NCBI GenBank assembly: GCA_964230215.1
Contig: CAXRGQ010000007.1
Span: 744,001-808,000, forward strand
Source of the DNA: JAUILH01 sp964230215
Lineage (GTDB): Bacteria > Bacteroidota > Bacteroidia > Flavobacteriales_D > JAUILH01
Length of the DNA stretch: 64,000 nt
Reading direction: 5' to 3'
The notes beneath the pieces are model-generated. The model searched no databases. It saw only the letters and a list, made by a program, of their open reading frames with translations, and was not told the origin of the DNA. Within the stretch, counting starts at the first letter, position 1, and the number at the start of each line of letters is the position of its first letter. Below, one piece after another: positions 52,162 through 58,686 of this stretch. A program made the position numbers and the translations under genes.

Positions 52162-52389
52162 ATGAAAAAGGTATTATTAGCAGTAGCTGTTGTAGCTGCA
52201 TTTGGAATGACATCTTGTGGTGGTCCTGACGTATGTGACTGTATGAACTTAGAGTACGACGAAGAAGGAAAAGCAAAAGATGCTGATCTTGAGAAGAAAT
52301 GTGAAGAAATGGGTAAAGACAAGTCTGAAGAGGAGTTGGAAGAGATGATGGAAGAGGCTAAAAAGTGTGATAAGAAAGACGAAGAATAG
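52162..52389 (+). CDS. Small acidic CxC lipoprotein, array gene 2
   Basis: A 75-residue lipoprotein. Signal peptide VLLAVAVVAAFGMTSC with lipid Cys19, then GGPDVCDCMNLEYDEEG, KKCEEMGKDKSEEELEEM and EEAKKCDKKDEE. Closest in sequence to gene 4 (52974): both have an EYDExGxxKDxD stretch between CxC and the third Cys. Own promoter (52090-52120), 13-nt shared leader (52147-52159) and own terminator make it a monocistronic unit. Function unknown. Confidence 0.8.
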   Translation: MKKVLLAVAVVAAFGMTSCGGPDVCDCMNLEYDEEGKAKDADLEKKCEEMGKDKSEEELEEMMEEAKKCDKKDEE

Positions 52390-52410
52390 ACCCATATTCT
52401 TTAAAAAAAC

Positions 52411-52441
52411 AAAAGCCCAACCATTCGGTTGGGCTTTTTTT
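52411..52441 (+). terminator. Terminator of array gene 2
   Basis: AAAAGCCCAACC (52411-52422), loop ATTC, GGTTGGGCTTTT (52427-52438), then T run. Perfect 12-bp stem. Confidence 0.95.
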
Positions 52442-52542
52442 GTGTGCTAATGTATTCTCGGTTAGGACGGTATAGAAATTTCTAATAATCAAGCAAAGAC
52501 ATGGGCTTAAATGAGGTTTTTTGTATGTATTAGTTTGTTTTT

Positions 52543-52573
52543 TTGGACTTTAACAAATTTAGTCCTACATTTG
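52543..52573 (+). promoter_or_regulatory. Promoter of array gene 3
   Basis: TTG at 52543-52545, 20-bp spacer, TACATTTG at 52566-52573; exact match to the Bacteroidota consensus. Confidence 0.7.
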
Positions 52574-52604
52574 CGCAGATTTTAAACGTTTAAATTATTT
52601 AGTT

Positions 52605-52838
52605 ATGAAAAAAGTATTTTTATCAATGGCAGTAATAGCTGCTTTCGGTATGGTTTCTTGTGGTGGTCCAAGCGTATGTGACTGCGTTAACGAAGAAGAG
52701 GAATCAGAAGAGTGTAAAGAAATGAAGAAAGACTGGGAAAAGGAGTACAAAGATGCTTCTGACGAGGAGAAAGAAGAAATGATGAAAGAGGTAAAAGATT
52801 GCCAGAAAGAAGGAGAAGATAAAGAAGGAGAAGAATAA
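52605..52838 (+). CDS. Small acidic CxC lipoprotein, array gene 3
   Basis: A 77-residue lipoprotein. Signal peptide VFLSMAVIAAFGMVSC, lipid Cys19, GGPSVCDCVNEEEESEECKE (third Cys close behind CxC), then a 28-residue helical stretch KDASDEEKEEMMKEV and KDCQKEGEDKEGEE. The segment DxSxEE before the last Cys is shared with genes 1, 2 and 9. The leader TTAAATTATTTAG (52590-52602) is identical to those of genes 1 and 2. Function unknown. Confidence 0.8.
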   Translation: MKKVFLSMAVIAAFGMVSCGGPSVCDCVNEEEESEECKEMKKDWEKEYKDASDEEKEEMMKEVKDCQKEGEDKEGEE

Positions 52839-52858
52839 GTCACTCTTATTTGAAATTG

Positions 52859-52891
52859 AAAACCCCAAGCACTTGTGCTTGGGGTTTTTTT
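52859..52891 (+). terminator. Terminator of array gene 3
   Basis: AACCCCAAGCA and TGCTTGGGGTT form an 11-bp stem (52861-52871 with 52876-52886), followed by T run. Confidence 0.93.
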
Positions 52892-52944
52892 ATGCGTATG
52901 TTTTTGGTGTTTTGGAGAAAATAGATTCTTGAATGCAATTTTTA

Positions 52945-52952
52945 TATCTTGC
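52945..52952 (+). promoter_or_regulatory. TATCTTGC promoter-like element, array gene 4
   Basis: TATCTTGC lies 21 bp before the ATG at 52974. The same octamer precedes genes 5 (53751-53758), 9 (55725-55732) and 10 (56088-56095) at similar distance. It differs from TAnnTTTG by one missing T and may be a second promoter class. Confidence 0.4.
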
Positions 52953-52973
52953 GGGGTAACTAAAATTTATATA

Positions 52974-53228
52974 ATGAAAAAACTAATAGTATCTATGGCA
53001 GTTCTAGCTGCTTTTGTTGCTACATCTTGTGGTGATGATAAAGAATCTGACGAGAAATCAAGTGGACCAAATGTATGTGACTGCGTAAATATGGAGTACG
53101 ACGAAGATGGCAATCCAAAAGATATGGACCTAATGGAGAAGTGTGAAGAAATGGCGGAAGAAGTAAAAGGAGATGATGAGAAGATGAAAGAGCTGATGGA
53201 AGAGGCTAAAAAGTGTGAGAAAGAATAA
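52974..53228 (+). CDS. Small acidic CxC lipoprotein, array gene 4
   Basis: I start at ATG 52974 (84 residues), where the signal peptide LIVSMAVLAAFVATSC begins; the frame is open to 52875. Lipid Cys19 is followed by GDDKESDEKSSG, an acidic stretch that may be a surface export signal, then NVCDCVNMEYDEDGNPKDMD, MEKCEEMAEEVKGDDEKM and EEAKKCEKE. Near-homologue of gene 2. Function unknown. Confidence 0.8.
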   Translation: MKKLIVSMAVLAAFVATSCGDDKESDEKSSGPNVCDCVNMEYDEDGNPKDMDLMEKCEEMAEEVKGDDEKMKELMEEAKKCEKE

Positions 53229-53246
53229 GCACTCAATATAACAAAC

Positions 53247-53283
53247 AAAAAAGCCCGTTTGACTATGTCAAACGGGCTTTTTG
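53247..53283. terminator. Bidirectional terminator between array gene 4 and csp
   Basis: AAGCCCGTTTGAC (53251-53263), loop TAT, GTCAAACGGGCTT (53267-53279), flanked by A run and T run. Symmetric, placed between two convergent genes. Confidence 0.95.
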
Positions 53284-53301
53284 TAAATATCTCGTAAAAG
53301 A

Positions 53302-53493
53302 CTAAACCAATTTCACGTTTACCGCGTTCAGTCCTTTTGCCCCTTGTTCAAGGTCAAAAGTTACTTTGTCGCCTTCTTTAATATCAACTGTTAGTGCACT
53401 TTGGTGTACAAAGGCATCTTTACCACCATCATCTGGAGTTATAAATCCAAATCCTTTAGTAGTGTTGAAAAATTTTACTGTACCGTTACTCAT
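53302..53493 (-). CDS. csp: Cold-shock protein (CspA family)
   Basis: A 63-residue single cold-shock domain that binds single-stranded nucleic acid. RNP1 is KGFGFITPDD and RNP2 is KDAFVHQSAL; the C-terminus is GAKGLNAVNVKLV. It is the only minus-strand gene inside the lipoprotein array and ends at the shared terminator. Upstream, 53494-53779 (286 bp) carries no gene I can support; a weak TACCTTCG on the minus strand at 53524-53517 may be its promoter. Confidence 0.95.
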   Translation of the reverse strand: MSNGTVKFFNTTKGFGFITPDDGGKDAFVHQSALTVDIKEGDKVTFDLEQGAKGLNAVNVKLV

Positions 53494-53750
53494 TATATAT
53501 TGTATTAATTAAGTCGCGAAGGTAGACCTTTAAATCGTCCCGAACTATTTTTTTATTGATATTCAGCTATTTACATTAAGAGTGAAATCAAAGATACGAG
53601 TGATAACAGGGGATGCAGGGCATAAAATAGTTTAAAATAAATAGGCTTACCTTGGCTAATCGTGCTGTGATTTGATGAATTTCAGTTGTTTTTCCTACTT
53701 CATCGGCTTAAAATGAACGCGCAAGAGGACAGCCATACCTCTAAGTTTCA

Positions 53751-53758
53751 TATCTTGC
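53751..53758 (+). promoter_or_regulatory. TATCTTGC element, array gene 5
   Basis: Same octamer as before gene 4, 21 bp before the ATG at 53780. Confidence 0.4.
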
Positions 53759-53779
53759 ACTAAACAAAAACTACTTATA

Positions 53780-54100
53780 ATGAAGAAACTACTATTATCA
53801 CTTACACTTGGAGCTGGCTTAGTATTGGCTTCATGCGGTGGAGACACTGATGCAGCAGATATTAAAGCAGAAGACTTAGAAACAGCTTGTGACTGCGTAG
53901 ACGCAATGAATACAATAGTAGATCGCATGATTGAACTACTGGATGAGGATGAAAGCGAAGAAGTTGACGCTGAATATGAAAAGCTGGAGGAGAAAATGAA
54001 TGAAGTTACTAAGCACTGCACTAAAGAATTTAAGAAAGAAGATGCCGAAGGATGTGATGGATATGACGATATTTCTGAGAAAATGAGACAAATAAGATAA
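53780..54100 (+). CDS. Small acidic CxC lipoprotein, array gene 5
   Basis: A 106-residue lipoprotein. Signal peptide LLLSLTLGAGLVLASC with lipid Cys18, then an acidic linker, LETACDCVDAMNTIVDRMIE, a long helix with Glu/Asp (LLDEDESEEVDAEYEKLEEK), and VTKHCTKEFKKEDAEGCDGY holding the third and fourth Cys. It has the same Cys order as the others, but the last two Cys are only 11 residues apart, like gene 11 (56426). These two form a longer subtype. Function unknown. Confidence 0.78.
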   Translation: MKKLLLSLTLGAGLVLASCGGDTDAADIKAEDLETACDCVDAMNTIVDRMIELLDEDESEEVDAEYEKLEEKMNEVTKHCTKEFKKEDAEGCDGYDDISEKMRQIR

Positions 54101-54120
54101 TTCACTAATAGAAAGGATCT

Positions 54121-54160
54121 AGCCCAGCAACCATAAATTTATTGGTGCTGGGCTTTTTTA
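54121..54160 (+). terminator. Terminator of array gene 5
   Basis: AGCCCAGC (54121-54128) pairs with GCTGGGCT (54147-54154) with a second inner stem, then T run. Confidence 0.85.
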
Positions 54161-54187
54161 ATTCCAATTTTTAAGGAACTTTAGCAT

Positions 54188-54421
54188 ATGAAAAGACTAG
54201 TTTATGTATTTGTCATACTATTCACAACTTGCTTGATCGCATGCGAAGACGAGGATTCAGACAATAAAGAACCCAGCGTTTGTGAGTGTGTTGAAAATGC
54301 AAATGAGGACGAAAAGTTAGCCGAAGAATGCGAAAAAATGTATGAGAATGCGTCTAATGAGCGACAGGAGGAAATAAAAAAAGAAGCCGAAGAGTGCATA
54401 AAAGAAATGTCTATTGAATAA
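54188..54421 (+). CDS. Small acidic CxC lipoprotein, array gene 6
   Basis: A 77-residue lipoprotein. Signal peptide LVYVFVILFTTCLIAC with lipid Cys19 and directly EDEDSDNKE, a strong acidic run at the +2 position as in known Bacteroidota surface lipoprotein export signals. Then SVCECVENANEDEKLAEECE and ENASNERQEEIKKEAEECIK. Start of an apparent operon with genes 7, the barrel gene and gene 8: its stop shares an A with the next ATG (TAATG). Confidence 0.78.
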   Translation: MKRLVYVFVILFTTCLIACEDEDSDNKEPSVCECVENANEDEKLAEECEKMYENASNERQEEIKKEAEECIKEMSIE

Positions 54422-54786
54422 TGCTTAATCAGATGAAAAGATGGATATGGGTGGTCATTGCTACCATCAGCTTGGCAAGTTGTGGGAATGATAACGAGTC
54501 AAACGCAAAAAGCTTAGCTGATTGTACATGCGAGTGTGTTCAGGATAACGGCCTTAAATCTCTAATGGGTAATTCTTCACCAATTTCAGGAGTTGGGGCC
54601 ATTCAAGATTGTCTACAAAAAAGCGCAAAGGACGAACTGGAGTATTATTTGGGTCTTCAAGAAAGTGAAAAAAAGGAATTTATTAAGACCTTTCTAAAAG
54701 CATTGGTTGATTCACAATGTACAGATTTAGCACTCCTAATGTCTATGCCATATATCGATAAATTAGTAGGAGAGGCATCTGAATAA
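54421..54786 (+). CDS. Small CxCxC lipoprotein, array gene 7
   Basis: A 121-residue lipoprotein; the ATG at 54421 overlaps the previous stop (TAATG), and an inner ATG at 54433 is the alternative. Signal peptide MKRWIWVVIATISLASC, then GNDNESN and LADCTCECVQDNGLKSLMGN with three Cys (CxCxC) instead of two, IQDCLQKSAKDELEYYLGLQ and LVDSQCTDLALL. Less acidic and more hydrophobic than its neighbours, but the Cys order fits. Function unknown. Confidence 0.72.
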   Translation: MLNQMKRWIWVVIATISLASCGNDNESNAKSLADCTCECVQDNGLKSLMGNSSPISGVGAIQDCLQKSAKDELEYYLGLQESEKKEFIKTFLKALVDSQCTDLALLMSMPYIDKLVGEASE

Positions 54787-54828
54787 ACCAGAATGATTTC
54801 GTATGTTTAGTGTGAAAAACAAGAAATC

Positions 54829-55485
54829 ATGAAAAATGTATTATTGGGTATTTTGTGCCTTTCGTTTGCACTAACTTCTTCTGCTCAAGTTGGGGAAAAA
54901 GGAAAAATTTATGTCGATTTAAATGGCGGTCTCGGTATTTATAGAACGCTTGCCACCTCAACGATTACAAGTGGAGGCTCAAGTATTTCGTCTGAGGTAA
55001 AAGACACAGCTGCAGCGACCTATGTAGCCATTGGAGCAGAATATGGCATTGTTGATTGGCTTAGTGCAGGTTTAAACCTAAGGTCAGGGAGCTATCTTTA
55101 CGAGGACAATGATCAAAAACAATACAAAAGCAACAAGGTTAACACGCTTGAGGCTACTTCACACCTCTATTTTTTAAACCGAGATAAGTTCACGTTTTTC
55201 GGATCAATTGCGCTTGGATATACATTCTTCAAGAACAGCTATGACAATAACATTTATTCATCAGATGAAAAATATAATGGCTTGCATACCGGATTAGGAC
55301 TAGGTTTTAAGTGGTTGTTTATTAAAGAAAGAGTTGGTTTGTTTTTTAACTATGAGTACAACACCTTCAACTTTGATTTAAAGGAGCGGATGATCAACGG
55401 AAATCAGCAGGATTTATCAAACCTAGAATACAATTTAAATGTTCGTGGAAGTGAATTACGTTTGGGCCTCAGTGTTAAGATTTAG
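54829..55485 (+). CDS. Outer-membrane beta-barrel protein (porin-like)
   Basis: A 218-residue protein with signal peptide MKNVLLGILCLSFALTSSAQ. The rest alternates polar and aromatic/hydrophobic residues in about eight strands: GKIYVDLNGGLGIYRT, AATYVAIGAEYGIVDWLSAG, FTFFGSIALGYTFFKN, HTGLGLGFKWLFIKERVGLF, and the C-terminal strand SELRLGLSVKI. Similar to OmpW/OMP_b-brl-type eight-stranded barrels. It sits inside the lipoprotein operon: 42 bp after gene 7, and gene 8 starts 14 bp before its stop, so it is probably made together with lipoproteins 6, 7 and 8. Confidence 0.8.
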   Translation: MKNVLLGILCLSFALTSSAQVGEKGKIYVDLNGGLGIYRTLATSTITSGGSSISSEVKDTAAATYVAIGAEYGIVDWLSAGLNLRSGSYLYEDNDQKQYKSNKVNTLEATSHLYFLNRDKFTFFGSIALGYTFFKNSYDNNIYSSDEKYNGLHTGLGLGFKWLFIKERVGLFFNYEYNTFNFDLKERMINGNQQDLSNLEYNLNVRGSELRLGLSVKI

Positions 55486-55717
55486 TGCAATTATTTGGAT
55501 GATTCTTTTTCTTGGATCTTGTAGTAGTGGCGGAGATGACAATAAGGCCTTGTGCGAATGCATTAAAGACCTGGATGCTTTGGATGCACAGATGCGCGAG
55601 GAAGGCAGTTCAAGAGAGCTGGCAAACGCATTTAAAAAACGAATGGCAAATTGCGCAAAGGTCATGAAGGACTATAAACCAGAGAAAAAGGAAGAAATTT
55701 TGAAGAACTGTGAGTGA
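55472..55717 (+). CDS. Small CxC lipoprotein, array gene 8
   Basis: I start at GTG 55472 (81 residues). The frame is open from an ATG at 55439, but the GTG gives a normal lipoprotein signal peptide (VLRFSAIIWMILFLGSC); the earlier start would add 11 non-hydrophobic residues. The mature part is SSGGDDNKALCECIKDLDAL, then MANCAKVMKDYKPEKKEEIL and KNCE. The start lies inside the end of the barrel gene, which implies coupled translation. Function unknown. Confidence 0.72.
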   Translation: MLRFSAIIWMILFLGSCSSGGDDNKALCECIKDLDALDAQMREEGSSRELANAFKKRMANCAKVMKDYKPEKKEEILKNCE

Positions 55718-55724
55718 TAATGAT

Positions 55725-55732
55725 TATCTTGC
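55725..55732 (+). promoter_or_regulatory. TATCTTGC element, array gene 9
   Basis: Same octamer as before genes 4, 5 and 10; 28 bp before the ATG at 55761. Confidence 0.35.
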
Positions 55733-55760
55733 CCTCCAATAAACGTTATTAAAGATTAAA

Positions 55761-55991
55761 ATGAAAAAAGTATTGTTTTCTGCTGCATTAGTTGCAGCAC
55801 TAGGATTGTCTTCATGTGGTGGAGATAAAGATTATTGCGAGTGTATGGAAATCGGCCTTAAAGTTCTTGGTGGTGAAATGACCAAAGAAGAAGCTGAAGA
55901 TGAAGCTAAAGGATGTGAGTACATTAAAGACTTATCACAAGAAGAGCAAGCTGAAAAAGCTAAAGATTGCGACTTCAGTGATATGAAGTAA
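55761..55991 (+). CDS. Small acidic CxC lipoprotein, array gene 9
   Basis: A 76-residue lipoprotein. Signal peptide VLFSAALVAALGLSSC with lipid Cys19, then GGDKDYCECMEIGLKVLGGE, EAKGCEYIKDLSQEEQAEKA and KDCDFSDMK. Start and end closely resemble gene 1 (SCGG near the lipid Cys; KDC-Asp ending), so genes 1 and 9 are probably the closest pair despite being 4 kb apart. Function unknown. Confidence 0.8.
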   Translation: MKKVLFSAALVAALGLSSCGGDKDYCECMEIGLKVLGGEMTKEEAEDEAKGCEYIKDLSQEEQAEKAKDCDFSDMK

Positions 55992-56016
55992 CTATCATAC
56001 TTAACTAATTTAAGTT

Positions 56017-56058
56017 TTAACCTGTCTTCAGCAATAAGCGGAAGTCAGGTTTTTTCTT
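56017..56058 (+). terminator. Terminator of array gene 9
   Basis: AACCTG ... CTTC pairs with GAAG ... CAGGTT with one internal mismatch, followed by a T run (56051-56060). Confidence 0.7.
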
Positions 56059-56087
56059 TTTATACCCCAAGAGACTAAGGTTTTAGT

Positions 56088-56095
56088 TATCTTGC
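56088..56095 (+). promoter_or_regulatory. TATCTTGC element, array gene 10
   Basis: Same octamer, 18 bp before the ATG at 56114. Confidence 0.4.
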
Positions 56096-56113
56096 ATTAC
56101 AAAATTATAGACT

Positions 56114-56404
56114 ATGAAATCTCTAGCTTTATCTATTATATGTGTAAGTAGTGTAATGGTAATTACCTCTTGTGGCTCATCGTATTCTTCAGAAGCAGGT
56201 GATATGGCTGATGGCGTGTGCGACTGTGTGGGAGAAAATTATAGTGAAGATTTCGCAAAGGAATGCTTGTTTAAAGTAGTTACCTCATCAAAAAAGTATG
56301 AAGAGTTTGGAGACGATATTGACGCTGCACAGGCGTTTTCAATGGAGGTTCAGGACGCTCTCAAGGATAAATGCCCAGAAGTATATACAGTTCTTAAAGA
56401 TTAA
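56114..56404 (+). CDS. Small CxC lipoprotein, array gene 10
   Basis: A 96-residue lipoprotein. Signal peptide LALSIICVSSVMVITSC with lipid Cys20, then SSYSSEAGDMADGVCDCVGE, FAKECLFKVVTSSKKYEEFG and ALKDKCPEVYTVLKD. Less acidic than genes 1-4 but the same Cys order. Gene 11 starts 21 bp downstream, so the two share a transcript. Function unknown. Confidence 0.75.
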   Translation: MKSLALSIICVSSVMVITSCGSSYSSEAGDMADGVCDCVGENYSEDFAKECLFKVVTSSKKYEEFGDDIDAAQAFSMEVQDALKDKCPEVYTVLKD

Positions 56405-56425
56405 ACGGCCCCAATAAACTTAGGT

Positions 56426-56776
56426 ATGACTAGAGTATATTTCGCTTTCCTACTTATTTTTACTCTTGCTGTTGCATCATGTGGAAGCAAACAATCTGAC
56501 ACCATTTCAATTAAGGATATTAAAGAGCCATGTGACTGCACCAATCATCTTACTATTTATTTGGATGAGGCACTAGAAATCTCACAAAATTACGATTCTG
56601 GCAAGGATATAGAAGGCTCGGCTGATGAAGCAGAACTAGAGCTTTTATTGGATCGTATTGAGGCAACTCAGCGCAAATGTGAAAAAAAATTCGAATCTTC
56701 TGCAGTCCAATCGTGTAGTGGAAGCGAGCAAGTTGAGTCTAAGCTAATTGAGCTTTATAAATTATTGTCCGAATAG
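56426..56776 (+). CDS. Small acidic CxC lipoprotein, array gene 11
   Basis: A 116-residue lipoprotein. Signal peptide VYFAFLLIFTLAVASC with lipid Cys19, then KDIKEPCDCTNHLTIYLDEA, an acidic helix, and ATQRKCEKKFESSAVQSCSG where the last two Cys are close together as in gene 5. Ends in a helix KLIELYKLLSE. Convergent with the elaA-like gene 16 bp away. Function unknown. Confidence 0.75.
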   Translation: MTRVYFAFLLIFTLAVASCGSKQSDTISIKDIKEPCDCTNHLTIYLDEALEISQNYDSGKDIEGSADEAELELLLDRIEATQRKCEKKFESSAVQSCSGSEQVESKLIELYKLLSE

Positions 56777-56792
56777 ATTCCTTAGTTCTGGC

Positions 56793-57242
56793 TTACTGGA
56801 CTATTCTCATGCCAACATGAGGTATACCGTCCTCTAGATATTCATCTGTATACTTTTCAAACCCAAACCCTTCGTAATAGTGCATTAAATGAGACTGTGC
56901 ACTGATAGCAATTTTTAGCGGCTCATAATGTTTGTCTATGTGTGTCAGGGTGAACCGAATTAACCGTGATGCAAGTCCTTTAGATCTATAATTTACATCT
57001 GTCACCACGCGCCCAATTTTAATGATGTTATCCTGAACATAAAGACGCAAATAACAACATGCCACCATTCCGTCCATGATAAAAATATGCTCAGCGCTTT
57101 TATCTATCTCGTCTACATCAGGATAAGGACAGTCCTGCTCCACGACAAATACATCAACACGCAACTTGTAAATAGCGAATATTTCATCGTTACTTAAATC
57201 TTGGAATTTCTTTATATGGATGTTATCTAAAGGCAAAACCAA
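56793..57242 (-). CDS. elaA: ElaA-family GNAT N-acetyltransferase
   Basis: A 149-residue acetyl-CoA-dependent transferase. ElaA signatures: IYKLRVDVFVVEQDCPYPDV then DEIDKSAEHIFI, the acetyl-CoA loop VVTDVNYRSKGLASRLIRF, ISAQSHLMHYYEGFGFEKYT and YLEDGIPHVGMRI. Substrate unknown. The start overlaps the end of the upstream gene (57223-58518) by 20 bp, so they are co-transcribed. Confidence 0.92.
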   Translation of the reverse strand: MVLPLDNIHIKKFQDLSNDEIFAIYKLRVDVFVVEQDCPYPDVDEIDKSAEHIFIMDGMVACCYLRLYVQDNIIKIGRVVTDVNYRSKGLASRLIRFTLTHIDKHYEPLKIAISAQSHLMHYYEGFGFEKYTDEYLEDGIPHVGMRIVQ

Positions 57243-58518
57243 TGTTGAATAATAAGTTGTTATTTAGACTAAGCCCTTGGTAGTAACCTTTCGACTTATA
57301 ACCTAGCCTGGCTTGTACAAATGCGTTTCGGCGTTTAAATAGTTTGTAGTTAGCAATTATATTTCCCATTCCGCCAAAACCTTCGAATTGCTCAAACACT
57401 TGATTTACCTTAAAGCTCATTTCGGGCTGATTCCACAGGCCAATTAGCCCATCAAGGCTAAATCGTTTATCCTTTCCCAATAGTAAATTAAACATATTAA
57501 TATCTATGCCCAAGGACTTAATTGCGCTTCCAGCCGTATGTCGAAAATCAAATTCGAGCATTGATTTTTCAAACTTAAAGTACTGCTTATAAAGCATTTC
57601 GATTCCATAAGGAGCGGTAAGGATATCAAAACTTGGCAAATACTTAACTTTTTCTCCAAACTTAATCCACAGTAGTTTGGCTTCTTCCTCACCTTTGGCT
57701 ATATACTTAAATAACCCAGCCGCAGACGCCAGATTTACTGGGTCGAGAATCATATCTGCTATGGATAAGATCTGAAGCTTATCTAAATCTACATGCCCTT
57801 GACCATAAGTGGCATTAAGCTCGTTGGCATAACGCGTCAAACTCGAATCAACATACGATTTACCAGTGGCTATATGAAAGGCTAAATCATTATTAGAAAA
57901 CAGATACAATAGGCCATCTTCAAATAACATATGATCGTTTAACAATGTGTTTTTGGCTGCCAGGTTTGATATCATCTGATTGGCTTCAAAGCCCCCTATG
58001 TAACTCAGCGCTCGCTCCTTTGGACTCAGAGAGTCTGAGAAAATTACTGACATTGTTGGCAAACCTTGGCCATACGGCTGTGGCACGCTTAGATTAGGAG
58101 CCGTGTAACTTGCTCCTAATTGTTCTGCCCTATACTGAGCACCAAATATTTGTCTCTGAGTAATAGCAGTAAGATAAGTTAGTGGATAATCCATCAACCC
58201 CGTTTTTACCACCCTGTACAAAATGTTTCCGGCTTTGGATAGTTTACTCTCTTTTTTGAAAATATCTGTAGGAATAAACTTATTCTCCAGTCGACTAACT
58301 AACTCATGATTTGCGAGCAACTGTTGAGCACCAAAGTTGGCCGAGAGTTCGTTTTCGTATACAAGGCTGTATATTGAGTTTTTATCGTCCTTATCGGATT
58401 TTTTGTCCTTGTCTTTGTCTTTTTTGTCCTTATTGAAGAATTGTGCACTTGTATCACAAACACTTAGTGATGCAATAAGAAGGCAGATTAGTTTGAACTG
58501 AAAGAGTCTTTGCAACAT
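57223..58518 (-). CDS. Secreted protein of unknown function with Lys/Asp tract
   Basis: A 431-residue protein with signal peptide (LICLLIASLSVCDTSAQ). Right after it, residues about 30-48 are almost purely Lys and Asp (KDKKDKDKDKKSDKDDK). The remainder is mixed helix and beta: FGAQQLLANHELVSRLENKF, a helical middle, LPSFDILTAPYGIEMLYKQY, and a C-terminal barrel-like part (NAFVQARLGYKSKGYYQGLS, ending NIGFAFR with terminal aromatic-x-Arg). Membrane or outer-membrane association is suggested by that end. I do not recognise the family. Its start lies 168 bp from the divergent T9SS gene. Confidence 0.6.
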   Translation of the reverse strand: MLQRLFQFKLICLLIASLSVCDTSAQFFNKDKKDKDKDKKSDKDDKNSIYSLVYENELSANFGAQQLLANHELVSRLENKFIPTDIFKKESKLSKAGNILYRVVKTGLMDYPLTYLTAITQRQIFGAQYRAEQLGASYTAPNLSVPQPYGQGLPTMSVIFSDSLSPKERALSYIGGFEANQMISNLAAKNTLLNDHMLFEDGLLYLFSNNDLAFHIATGKSYVDSSLTRYANELNATYGQGHVDLDKLQILSIADMILDPVNLASAAGLFKYIAKGEEEAKLLWIKFGEKVKYLPSFDILTAPYGIEMLYKQYFKFEKSMLEFDFRHTAGSAIKSLGIDINMFNLLLGKDKRFSLDGLIGLWNQPEMSFKVNQVFEQFEGFGGMGNIIANYKLFKRRNAFVQARLGYKSKGYYQGLSLNNNLLFNIGFAFR

Positions 58519-58686
58519 TAAAATAGTATTTGTGGCTAATTTAGGATTATCGTTGGAAATATACGGACATTTAAGCGCTTTCCTAATGCTTATATCTGCA
58601 AAACAGGGCGTGATGCAACCATCTTAACAAAATACTCGTTTTGTCATTGTTAATCAACTTGTTTACTCACAGAAGATAATCAGAAA

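Larger units (their letters stand above)
51659..56776 (+). repeat. Tandem array of eleven small acidic CxC lipoprotein genes
   Basis: Eleven plus-strand genes of 75-121 codons stand head to tail. All encode a signal peptide with lipobox, and a mature part with CxC, then a single Cys after 17-76 residues, then another single Cys after 8-37 residues. Glu/Asp/Lys dominate. Members: 51718, 52162, 52605, 52974, 53780, 54188, 54421, 55472, 55761, 56114, 56426. The run is broken by a minus-strand cold-shock gene (53302-53493) and a barrel gene (54829-55485). Four of the first five genes and several later ones have their own hairpin terminator. First three share an identical 13-nt leader, so each unit was copied with its control region. 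I do not recognise a named family. Confidence 0.8.

Noticed and set aside
53494..53779. 286-bp gap between csp and array gene 5 as site of a lost lipoprotein gene or sRNA
   Set aside because: No frame with lipobox or CxC and no clear hairpin with T run; only a weak csp promoter candidate is seen.
51659..56776. Array as a toxin-antitoxin, CRISPR-like or mobile cassette (integron-type) system
   Set aside because: Proteins are exported lipoproteins, there are no constant short repeats with spacers, and no integrase, attC-like site or transposase is present.
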